NCBI RefSeq assembly: GCF_020404845.1
Contig: NZ_JAIOJZ010000035.1
Coordinates: 1 to 64,000, forward strand
From: Streptomyces hyderabadensis
Lineage (GTDB): Bacteria > Actinomycetota > Actinomycetes > Streptomycetales > Streptomycetaceae
Length of the DNA: 64,000 nucleotides
Direction: 5' to 3'
Below the pieces are notes generated by a model. It ran no database searches and was not told the origin of the DNA. It was given only the letters and a program-made list of their open reading frames with translations. This document shows, piece by piece, positions 8,026-14,557 of this stretch (the stretch's first letter is position 1; every line of letters starts with the position of its first letter). Made by a program: the position numbers and the translations under genes.

Positions 8026-8628
8026 ATGGCCGGTGGTGGGCGCAGACAGGCCCCGCCGCGCGAGGACGTGCTCGCCGCCGCCATGGAGATGATCGCCGAG
8101 CGCGGCCTGGAGAAGCTGACCATGGCGGCGCTCGGCCGCGAGGTCGGCATGAGCAGCGGCCACCTCCTCTACTACTTCCGCTCCAAGGACGAGCTGCTGC
8201 TGCGCACCCTGGAGTGGAGCGAGGGCCGCCTCGGCGCCGAGCGCGGCCGGCTGCTCACCCGGCCCGGCACCGTCCGTGCGCGCCTCGACGCCTACGTCGA
8301 CCTGTACGTCCCGGACGGCCACCGCGACCCGCACTGGACGCTGTGGCTGGAGGTGTGGAACCGCTCACAGAACGCCCCCGAGGAGGCCCGCGACCGGCAG
8401 GCCGCCATCGAGGGCGCCTGGCACCGCGACCTGGTCGCCCTGCTCGCCGAGGGCATCTCGCGGGGCGAGTTCCGCCCCGTGGACCCCGACCGCTTCGCGT
8501 CCCGGCTGCGGGCCCTGCTGGACGGCTTCGCCATCCACGTGGCGATCGGCCTGCGCGGGACGGGCCGGGCGCAGGTGCTCGCCCACGTACGGGAGTTCCT
8601 GGCCGACGGCCTCCTCGCGGAGCGCTGA
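8026..8628 (+). CDS. TetR-family transcriptional regulator
   Basis: A 200-aa regulator. Residues 10-60 form the TetR helix-turn-helix: AAMEMIAERGLEKLTMAAL, then MSSGHLLYYFRSKDELL, the recognition helix region with the canonical YYFRSKDEL. The remainder is a helical ligand-binding domain. GGAG lies nine bases before the ATG, and only nine bases separate it from aguA, so it closes the urease-like/agmatine operon. It probably controls that operon, possibly through the palindromes at 4428-4513. The ligand is unknown; a polyamine or ureido compound is plausible. Confidence 0.9.
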   Translation: MAGGGRRQAPPREDVLAAAMEMIAERGLEKLTMAALGREVGMSSGHLLYYFRSKDELLLRTLEWSEGRLGAERGRLLTRPGTVRARLDAYVDLYVPDGHRDPHWTLWLEVWNRSQNAPEEARDRQAAIEGAWHRDLVALLAEGISRGEFRPVDPDRFASRLRALLDGFAIHVAIGLRGTGRAQVLAHVREFLADGLLAER

Positions 8629-8648
8629 GCCCGCGTCCCGGACGGCCG

Positions 8649-8672
8649 CCGCCCGCATCCTGAGACGGGCGG
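8649..8672 (+). terminator. Hairpin after tetR
   Basis: CCGCCCG (8649-8655) pairs with CGGGCGG (8666-8672) across ten bases, 20 bases after the stop. It directly abuts the -35 element of the next promoter. Confidence 0.55.
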
Positions 8673-8700
8673 TGGACAGGGGAGCGGAATGTGCCAGACT
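8673..8700 (+). promoter_or_regulatory. Vegetative promoter for the cimA leader
   Basis: TGGACA (8673-8678), a 16-base spacer and CAGACT (8695-8700) each match the sigma-HrdB consensus at five of six positions. The expected start site falls on the GTG at 8707, predicting a leaderless leader-peptide mRNA. Confidence 0.6.
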
Positions 8701-8706
8701 GCCCCC

Positions 8707-8757
8707 GTGCTCTCGTTCGCCATGATTATTGGCAACAGGCGCGCCGGTCCGCAGTGA
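8707..8757 (+). CDS. Putative isoleucine leader peptide (16 aa)
   Basis: A 16-codon ORF, MLSFAMIIGNRRAGPQ, starts at the predicted transcription start and ends at TGA. Its two adjacent Ile codons are both ATT, a rare codon in this genome. An intrinsic terminator follows 56 bases later and then the cimA gene. This matches the logic of ribosome-mediated attenuation: slow decoding of ATT-ATT when charged tRNA-Ile is scarce would favour readthrough. An internal ATG at 8722 is an alternative start. No ribosome binding site precedes either start. The interpretation is mine; I know of no description of it. Confidence 0.55.
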   Translation: MLSFAMIIGNRRAGPQ

Positions 8758-8812
8758 CCACCACGTACGACCAGGTACGGGTGGACACCGTCGTCCTCGA
8801 CCCGCGCGCAGA

Positions 8813-8837
8813 CCTCTCGCACCCGCGAGAGGTTTTT
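8813..8837 (+). terminator. Attenuator-type intrinsic terminator before cimA
   Basis: CCTCTCGC-ACCC-GCGAGAGG is a perfect 8-bp stem with a tetraloop, followed by TTTTT. It lies between the leader peptide and cimA. Upstream, 8760-8783 (CCACGTAC with GTACGGGTGG) and an overlapping CGGGT/ACCCG pairing (8778-8804) could form alternative structures. Confidence 0.75.
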
Positions 8838-8945
8838 CGCTTTCCTGGCCCACCCCGAGCCGGGAAGAGAGCGCGAGGGATCATAGACGGACGGTGGAAC
8901 CGGTCATTCCGGTAGACCGAGATCCCATACAGGAGCCTTCAGATC

Positions 8946-10550
8946 ATGACCGCACCCAGCGAACTCGACGATTCGTTCCACGTCTTCGACACCACCCTGC
9001 GCGACGGCGCGCAGCGCGAGGGCATCAACCTCACGGTCGCGGACAAGCTGGCCATCGCACGGCACCTGGACGACTTCGGTGTGGGCTTCATCGAGGGCGG
9101 CTGGCCCGGCGCCAACCCGCGGGACACCGAGTTCTTCGCCCGCGCCCGCCAGGAGATCGACTTCCGCCACGCCCAGCTGGTCGCCTTCGGCTCCACCCGT
9201 CGCGCGGGCGCCACCGCGGCCGAGGACCACCAGGTCAAGGCGCTGCTGGAGTCCGGCGCCGAGGTGATCACCCTGGTCGCCAAGTCGCACGACCGGCACG
9301 TCGAACTGGCGCTGCGCACCACGCTGGACGAGAACCTCGCCATGGTCGCGGACACGGTCTCCCACCTCAAGGCGCAGGGCCGGAGGGTCTTCGTCGACTG
9401 CGAGCACTTCTTCGACGGCTACCGCGCCAACCCCGAGTACGCGAAGTCGGTCGTGCGCACCGCCGCGGAGGCGGGCGCCGACGTGGTCGTGCTCTGCGAC
9501 ACCAACGGCGGCATGCTCCCGGCGCAGATCCAGGCCGTGGTCGCCACGGTGCTGGCCGACACCGGCGCCCGGCTCGGCATCCACGCCCAGGACGACACCG
9601 GCTGCGCCGTCGCCAACACCCTCGCCGCCGTGGACGCCGGTGCGACTCACGTCCAGTGCACGGCCAACGGCTACGGCGAGCGGGTCGGCAACGCCAACCT
9701 GTTCCCGGTGGTGGCCGCCCTGGAGCTGAAGTACGGCAAGAAGGTCCTGCCCGAGGGCCGGCTGCGCGAGACGACCCGCATCTCCCACGCCATCGCCGAG
9801 GTCGTCAACCTCACCCCCTCCACCCACCAGCCCTACGTGGGTGTCTCCGCCTTCGCGCACAAGGCCGGGCTGCACGCCTCCGCGATCAAGGTCGACCCCG
9901 ACCTCTACCAGCACATCGACCCCGAGCTGGTCGGCAACACCATGCGGATGCTGGTCTCCGACATGGCCGGCCGCGCCTCCATCGAGCTGAAGGGCAAGGA
10001 ACTCGGCATCGACCTCGGCGGCGACCGCGAGCTGGTCGGCCGGGTGGTCGAGCGGGTCAAGGAGCGCGAGCTGGCGGGCTACACCTACGAGGCCGCCGAC
10101 GCCAGCTTCGAGCTGCTGCTGCGCGCCGAGGCGGAGGGCAGGCCGCTGAAGTACTTCGAGGTCGAGTCCTGGCGCGCGATCACCGAGGACCGCCCCGACG
10201 GCTCCCACGCCAACGAGGCCACCGTCAAGCTCTGGGCCAAGGGCGAGCGCATCGTCGCCACCGCCGAGGGCAACGGCCCGGTCAACGCCCTGGACCGCTC
10301 GCTGCGCGTCGCCCTGGAGAAGATCTACCCGGAGCTGGCCAAGCTCGACCTGGTCGACTACAAGGTCCGCATCCTGGAGGGCGTGCACGGCACCCAGTCC
10401 ACGACCCGGGTCCTGATCTCCACGAGCGACGGCACGGGGGAGTGGGCCACGGTGGGCGTCGCGGAGAACGTCATCGCGGCCTCGTGGCAGGCCCTGGAGG
10501 ACGCCTACACCTACGGGCTGCTGCGGGCGGGGGTCACGCCCGCCGAGTGA
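8946..10550 (+). CDS. cimA: (R)-citramalate synthase (isopropylmalate synthase family)
   Basis: A 534-aa HMGL-like TIM-barrel enzyme with a C-terminal LeuA-type allosteric domain. It condenses acetyl-CoA with pyruvate to citramalate, the start of the threonine-independent isoleucine route. FDTTLRDGAQREG is the active-site entry motif; HAQDDTGCAVANTLAA and NGYGERVGNANL supply the metal-binding and catalytic regions. The REGINLTVADKL and EGGWPGANPRD variants are typical of the CimA subgroup rather than LeuA. AGGAG lies 11 bases before the ATG. An Ile-rich leader peptide and terminator precede it, agreeing with a role in isoleucine supply. A 2-isopropylmalate synthase function cannot be fully excluded. 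Confidence 0.88.
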   Translation: MTAPSELDDSFHVFDTTLRDGAQREGINLTVADKLAIARHLDDFGVGFIEGGWPGANPRDTEFFARARQEIDFRHAQLVAFGSTRRAGATAAEDHQVKALLESGAEVITLVAKSHDRHVELALRTTLDENLAMVADTVSHLKAQGRRVFVDCEHFFDGYRANPEYAKSVVRTAAEAGADVVVLCDTNGGMLPAQIQAVVATVLADTGARLGIHAQDDTGCAVANTLAAVDAGATHVQCTANGYGERVGNANLFPVVAALELKYGKKVLPEGRLRETTRISHAIAEVVNLTPSTHQPYVGVSAFAHKAGLHASAIKVDPDLYQHIDPELVGNTMRMLVSDMAGRASIELKGKELGIDLGGDRELVGRVVERVKERELAGYTYEAADASFELLLRAEAEGRPLKYFEVESWRAITEDRPDGSHANEATVKLWAKGERIVATAEGNGPVNALDRSLRVALEKIYPELAKLDLVDYKVRILEGVHGTQSTTRVLISTSDGTGEWATVGVAENVIAASWQALEDAYTYGLLRAGVTPAE

Positions 10551-10601
10551 GCCCGGCACATGATGCCCTCGCTCTTTATGTCTGATTGAGGCCTGTTCGG
10601 G

Positions 10602-10615
10602 TACGTTCGAACGTA
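10602..10615. promoter_or_regulatory. 14-bp palindrome overlapping a leaderless start
   Basis: TACGTTCGAACGTA is perfectly palindromic. Its last base is the A of the following ATG. TACGTT (10602-10607) could itself serve as a -10 element for a leaderless transcript. A bound regulator would block both transcription and the start codon. Confidence 0.45.
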
Positions 10616-11967
10616 TGAAGGGCGTTCGTGCTCGGTTCCTCATACGCCTCCTGGTCGCGCCGGTCGTCGCCGCGCTGGCGGTGCTGCTGGCCGGTGCGCC
10701 CGGTGCGCAGGCGCAGACCGACGTCTCGGAGATCGGCGCGGCCCTGCGCGAGAGTCCGGTGTACGTCGACCCGGCCGCCTCCGACCTGCTGTCCGCATCC
10801 GACGCGGACGCGCTCGCCGACAAGATCGAGGACGCGGGCGAACCCGTCTTCATCGCGGTCCTCCCGGCCGGCTACCCGACCGAGAACCTCTTCCAGAACC
10901 TGCGCACCGAGACCGGCATCACCGGTCTGTACGGCATCCGGCTCGGCGACCGCTTCGACGCCCGCGCCGACAGCAGCGTGCTCAGCCGCCAGGGCGTGCA
11001 GAACCTGGTCACCGCCGTCCAGAACGCGGGCGACCCCAAGGCCCAGCTGAACGACTTCGTCGACGACGCGCTGCGCAGCGTGCGCGGCTCCGCCCCCTCG
11101 TCCTGGGACTCCGGCGGCGGCTCCGCGCCCACGGGCGCCCTGATCACCGCGGGCGCGGTGGTGGTCCTCGGCGGCGCGGGCGTCTACGCGGTCTCCCGGC
11201 GCAGCCGCCACCGCCGCGAGCAGGAGCAGCGGGCGGCGCTGGAGCGGCTGCGGGTGGTGGTCGACGAGGACATCACGGCGTTCGGCGAGGAACTGGACCG
11301 CCTGGACTTCCACCCGGCGGAACCGGGCGCCGACGACGCCATGCGGGCGGACTACGAACGCGCCCTCGACGCCTACGAGCAGGCGAAGACGTACATGGCC
11401 GACGCCCGCAAGCCGGAGGACGTGCGCGCCGTCACCCAGGCGGTGGAGGACGGTCGCTTCTCGCTCGCCCAGCTCGCCGCCCGCCGCGAGGGCAGGCCAT
11501 TGCCCGAACGCCGACCGCCCTGCTTCTTCGACCCGCGTCACGGTCCGTCGGTCGCCGACGCCACCTGGACCCCGCCGGGCGGCACGACCCGGCAGGTGCC
11601 GGTCTGCGCCGCCGACCAGGCCCGGCTGTCCGACGGGCGGGACCCGATGATCCGCGAGGTGGACACCGACTACGGCCGCCGCCCCTACTGGGACGCGGGC
11701 CCGGCCTACGGCCCGTGGGCGGGCGGCTACTTCGGCGGCGGCATCCTGCCCGGCCTGCTGGTCGGCACCATGCTCGGCAGCATGATGGCGGGCCCCGCCT
11801 ACGGGGCCGGTTACGGCACCGGGTACGGCGATTTCGGCGGCTACGAGGGCGGCGACGTCTCGGGCGGCGACTTCGACCCCGGTGACTTCGGCGGCGGTTT
11901 CGGCGGCGGCGACTTCGGCGGGGGCGGCGGTTTCGGCGGCGGTGGGGACTTCGGCGGCGGCTTCTGA
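10615..11967 (+). CDS. TPM-domain-like membrane protein with Gly/Phe-rich tail
   Basis: A 450-aa exported protein of unknown function. Residues 1-34 are a signal peptide ending GAQAQ. Residues 40-150 resemble the extracytoplasmic TPM domain (VYVDPAASDLLSASDADAL). One transmembrane helix lies at about 180-200 and is followed by RRSRHRREQ. Next comes a cytoplasmic helical region of about 120 residues, a segment with two Cys, then a low-complexity tail of repeated GGGF/GGDFGG units ending in Phe. No ribosome binding site is visible; see the palindrome at the start. It lies 64 bases after cimA. Identity beyond the domain resemblance is uncertain. Confidence 0.8.
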   Translation: MKGVRARFLIRLLVAPVVAALAVLLAGAPGAQAQTDVSEIGAALRESPVYVDPAASDLLSASDADALADKIEDAGEPVFIAVLPAGYPTENLFQNLRTETGITGLYGIRLGDRFDARADSSVLSRQGVQNLVTAVQNAGDPKAQLNDFVDDALRSVRGSAPSSWDSGGGSAPTGALITAGAVVVLGGAGVYAVSRRSRHRREQEQRAALERLRVVVDEDITAFGEELDRLDFHPAEPGADDAMRADYERALDAYEQAKTYMADARKPEDVRAVTQAVEDGRFSLAQLAARREGRPLPERRPPCFFDPRHGPSVADATWTPPGGTTRQVPVCAADQARLSDGRDPMIREVDTDYGRRPYWDAGPAYGPWAGGYFGGGILPGLLVGTMLGSMMAGPAYGAGYGTGYGDFGGYEGGDVSGGDFDPGDFGGGFGGGDFGGGGGFGGGGDFGGGF

Positions 11968-11982
11968 GGCGCGCGGCGGGGG

Positions 11983-12954
11983 TCAGCGCCTGGCGGCCGT
12001 CGGCCCTGCCGCCGTCCTCCCTGCCGCCGTACAGTCCGCATCGGCCGCCGAGCCGGTCCGCACGGGCCGCCGCCGCTTCGGGCCGCCCCCGCGCCGGACC
12101 ACGACCACGGCCGCGAGGCCGACCGCCAGTCCGAGGGCGGTCTGCACGCCGAAGGGCTCACCGAACATCAGGGCCCCCCACACCGCCGTGACCGGGGCCA
12201 TGAGGAACATGAGGGTGTTGACCTCGGCGATGCCGGAGCGGCGCAGGATCAGCCAGTACAGCCCGTAGCCGCCGAAGGTCGGCAGCACCACCAGCCAGGC
12301 GGTCGCCAGCCAGAACGAGGACCCGGCGGGCGGCGCCGCCGCCCCGGTGACCAGCGCCAGGCCGGAGAAGAGGACGGCGCTGGTCGCGCAGTGGATCGTC
12401 AGGGCGACGCGGGGCGCGACCGGCGCTGGCGTGCGGCCCTCCAGGAAGGTGGCCGCGACCAGCGACAGCATCCCGAGGAACGGGACGAAATACGCCCACC
12501 AGGCCACTCCCGCCCCCGCCGCCGCGGCGTCGGCGAGCGTCACGGTGGCCACGCCCGACAGGCCGAGCCACAGTCCCAGCCACTGCCTGCGGGAGACGTA
12601 CTGCCGCAGCAGGGGACCGGCGAGCGCGCCCGCCACGAGCGGCTGGACGCCGTCGATCAGGGCGGTGGTGCCGCTGGAGACACCCAGTTCGATGGCGTAG
12701 TAGACGCTGAGCAGGTAGCCGCTCTGCGACAGTGCGCCGACGGCGACCTGCCGGCCGGCGCCGCGGAGCGTCAGGCCCCGCCAGGCCGTCCGGGAGACGG
12801 CCGAGGCGGCGGCCAGCAGCACGGCGAGCGGCAGGAAGCGCCACATCAGGAGGGTGGGCGTGGCCGCGGTCTCCGCACCGAGCTTGGCGCCGATGAAGCC
12901 GGAGCTCCAGCACAGTACGAAGGCGGCCGAGAGCAGGGCGTTCACGTCGACCAC
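11983..12954 (-). CDS. EamA/DMT-family transporter
   Basis: A 323-aa protein with ten predicted membrane helices in two EamA repeats, typical of drug/metabolite exporters. FVLCWSSGFIGAKLGA opens the first repeat and LMWRFLPLA follows. The second repeat ends in ALGLAVGLAAVVVVRRGG, then a basic/Ala tail. It starts at GTG with only a weak Shine-Dalgarno. It is divergent from a TetR gene across a 73-base region holding operators, the classic arrangement for a TetR-controlled exporter. It converges on the Gly-rich protein gene with 15 bases between stops. The substrate is unknown. Confidence 0.88.
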   Translation of the reverse strand: MVDVNALLSAAFVLCWSSGFIGAKLGAETAATPTLLMWRFLPLAVLLAAASAVSRTAWRGLTLRGAGRQVAVGALSQSGYLLSVYYAIELGVSSGTTALIDGVQPLVAGALAGPLLRQYVSRRQWLGLWLGLSGVATVTLADAAAAGAGVAWWAYFVPFLGMLSLVAATFLEGRTPAPVAPRVALTIHCATSAVLFSGLALVTGAAAPPAGSSFWLATAWLVVLPTFGGYGLYWLILRRSGIAEVNTLMFLMAPVTAVWGALMFGEPFGVQTALGLAVGLAAVVVVRRGGGPKRRRPVRTGSAADADCTAAGRTAAGPTAARR

Positions 12955-13002
12955 ATCCAGAGTCCAGGTAGACAGATCGGTTTACTGGTCTCGGGTGCCC
13001 AC

Positions 13003-13020
13003 TATACAGACCGGTATACT
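13003..13020. promoter_or_regulatory. Shared operator/promoter, eamA-like / tetR
   Basis: TATAC-AGACCG-GTATA (13003-13018) is an inverted repeat overlapping a consensus -10, TATACT (13015-13020), seven bases before the tetR ATG. This predicts a leaderless tetR mRNA. On the other strand TATAGT (13006-13001) can serve the transporter gene. A looser related element lies at 12971-12991. Confidence 0.6.
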
Positions 13021-13027
13021 TGGCGTC

Positions 13028-13612
13028 ATGGGGCCAGAGGAGAAACCGCGCCGCGTCCGGATGACGCCCGGCGCGCGACGGGTGCTGGAGGCCGCCGAGC
13101 GGCTGTTCTACGAGCACGGCATCCATGCCGTCGGCGTGGATCTCATCGCCGCCGAGGCCGGGGTGACCAAGAAGACGCTGTACGACCGGTTCGGCTCGAA
13201 GGAGCAGATCGTCGTGGAGTACCTGGTCGGACGCGACGAGCGCTGGCGGGAGCTGCTCGCCGGACGGCTGGCGGCGGCGGGGGAGGGGGCGGCCGCCCGG
13301 GTCGTGGCGGTCTTCGAGGCCTCGCGCGCGTGGTCGGCGCGGTACGGTGCCAGGGGGTGCAGCATGATCAACGCGAACGCGGAGATCGACGACCCGGCCC
13401 ACCCGGCCCACCCGGTCATCACCGGCCAGAAGCGGTGGATGCTCGACCTGTTCACCGGCCTGGCCCGGGAGGTCGACGCGGGCGACGCGGACCGGCTGGC
13501 GCGGACGCTGATGCTGCTGCACGAAGGGGCCCTGGTCGCCCACGGAGTGGGGGTCGTCCCCGACCCCTTCGGCACCGCCCTCGACCAGGTGCGGGAGCTG
13601 CTGCACCGGTGA
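13028..13612 (+). CDS. TetR-family regulator of the adjacent exporter
   Basis: A 194-aa regulator. The HTH at residues 15-60 contains AAERLFYEHGIHAVGVDLI and TKKTLYDRFGSKEQIV, typical of TetR. The rest is a helical domain with a Cys in RGCSMINAN, as in the TetR_C_11-like group. No ribosome binding site is present, and the ATG sits seven bases after a consensus -10, so it is likely leaderless. It is divergent from the DMT exporter, which is the expected target. Its TGA lies at the first base of a 24-bp tandem repeat; readthrough would add an Arg/Ala-rich eight-residue repeat in the same frame. Confidence 0.9.
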   Translation: MGPEEKPRRVRMTPGARRVLEAAERLFYEHGIHAVGVDLIAAEAGVTKKTLYDRFGSKEQIVVEYLVGRDERWRELLAGRLAAAGEGAAARVVAVFEASRAWSARYGARGCSMINANAEIDDPAHPAHPVITGQKRWMLDLFTGLAREVDAGDADRLARTLMLLHEGALVAHGVGVVPDPFGTALDQVRELLHR

Positions 13613-13778
13613 CGGCGGGCGGCGCTCCGCGTGAGGCGGCGGGCGGCGCACCGCGTAGGACGGCGGGCGGCGCACCGCGTAGGACGGCGGGCGGCGCACC
13701 GCGTAGGACGGCGGGCGGCGCACCGCGTAGGACGGCGGGCGGCGCACCGCGTAGGACGGCGGGCGGCGCACCGCGTGA
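13611..13778. repeat. 24-bp tandem repeat, seven units
   Basis: Seven head-to-tail 24-bp units fill 168 bases. Units 3-6 are identical (GACGGCGGGCGGCGCACCGC followed by GTAG); units 1, 2 and 7 differ at one to three positions. The array begins within the TGA of the TetR gene. As 24 is a multiple of three, several frames stay open across it, producing spurious RRAAHRVG, AVLRGAPP and similar repeat peptides. It is a minisatellite, not a CRISPR: there are no spacers. Confidence 0.95.
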
Positions 13779-13831
13779 TCGGCGGGCCCGGTCGCCGCAT
13801 CCGGCCCGGGCCGCCGCCGACGTGGACTTCG

Positions 13832-13849
13832 GCGCCCCCGAGGGGGCGC
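13832..13849. terminator. Hairpin at the end of the yceI-like gene
   Basis: GCGCCCC-CGAG-GGGGCGC is a perfect 7-bp stem with a tetraloop, seven bases beyond the stop of the minus-strand gene. Confidence 0.55.
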
Positions 13850-13855
13850 GGGACG

Positions 13856-14413
13856 TCAGGCCTGCCTGATCGCCGAGATGTCGAAGTTGAGCTTGATCTT
13901 GTCGGAGACCAGCACGCCGCCCGTCTCCAGGGCCGCGTTCCAGGTCAGCCCCCACTCCGAGCGCTTGATCTCCGCCTTGCCCTCGAAGCCGACGCGCTCG
14001 TTGCCGAACGGGTCCTTGGCGGCGCCGTTGAACTCCAGGTCGATGGTGAGCGGTTTGGTGGTGCCGAGGATCGACAGGTCGCCGGTGATGCGGTAGTCGT
14101 CACCGCCCAGGGACTCCGCCTTGGTGGAGCGGAAGGTCATCGTCGGGTACTCGCCCGTGTTGAAGAAGTCCGAGCTCTTGAGGTGGCCGTCCCGGTCCGG
14201 GGAACCCGTGTCGATGCTGTCCATCGTGATGTCCAGGGACGCCGTGGAGCGGGACGGGTCGGTGCCGTCCAGGTGCAGCGTGCCGGTGAAGTCGAGGAAC
14301 TTCCCCTTGACGTTGGTGACCATCGCGTGGCGCGCGGTGAAGCCGATCGTCGTGTGGGCGGGGTCGACGGTGTAGTCGCCGGTCAGCGTGGCGAGGTCGG
14401 GGGTGGTGGTCAT
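13856..14413 (-). CDS. YceI-family lipid-binding protein
   Basis: A 185-aa YceI-like protein, a lipocalin-like beta-barrel that in homologues binds polyisoprenoids. Family features are LTGDYTVDPAHTTIGFTARHAMVTNVKGKF at residues 8-37 (shown here in part), SIDTGSPDRDGHLKSSDFF in the middle and a C-terminal DKIKLNFDISA. There is no signal peptide, so it is probably cytoplasmic, as is common in actinobacteria. GGAGG lies seven bases before the ATG. The upstream palindrome at 14439-14452 resembles a MarR-type operator. Confidence 0.9.
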   Translation of the reverse strand: MTTTPDLATLTGDYTVDPAHTTIGFTARHAMVTNVKGKFLDFTGTLHLDGTDPSRSTASLDITMDSIDTGSPDRDGHLKSSDFFNTGEYPTMTFRSTKAESLGGDDYRITGDLSILGTTKPLTIDLEFNGAAKDPFGNERVGFEGKAEIKRSEWGLTWNAALETGGVLVSDKIKLNFDISAIRQA

Positions 14414-14438
14414 GGTGTCCTCCGAGGAAGGCCTTGAA

Positions 14439-14452
14439 GTTGAATGTTCAAC
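14439..14452. promoter_or_regulatory. Palindromic operator upstream of yceI-like gene
   Basis: GTTGAA-TG-TTCAAC is a perfect 14-bp palindrome, 26 bases before the start codon. Sites of this form are bound by MarR-family proteins. No MarR gene is adjacent. Confidence 0.5.
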
Positions 14453-14557
14453 CAGTCCAACGGCTTCGACTCTAGAGCTATTCCGCGCCGCCATCAACCA
14501 TCCGCGCCGCACGTGTTGCGGCCCCGTTCCCCTCCCGCCCCCGGCGTGATAGACGGC

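Noticed and set aside
13611..13778. CRISPR array
   Set aside because: The units are directly contiguous with no spacers, and no cas genes are present.
13631..14437. Plus-strand protein made of RRAAHRVG repeats
   Set aside because: It is the 24-bp repeat read in frame plus the antisense of the yceI-like gene; no start signal or plausible fold. Kept only as a readthrough note.
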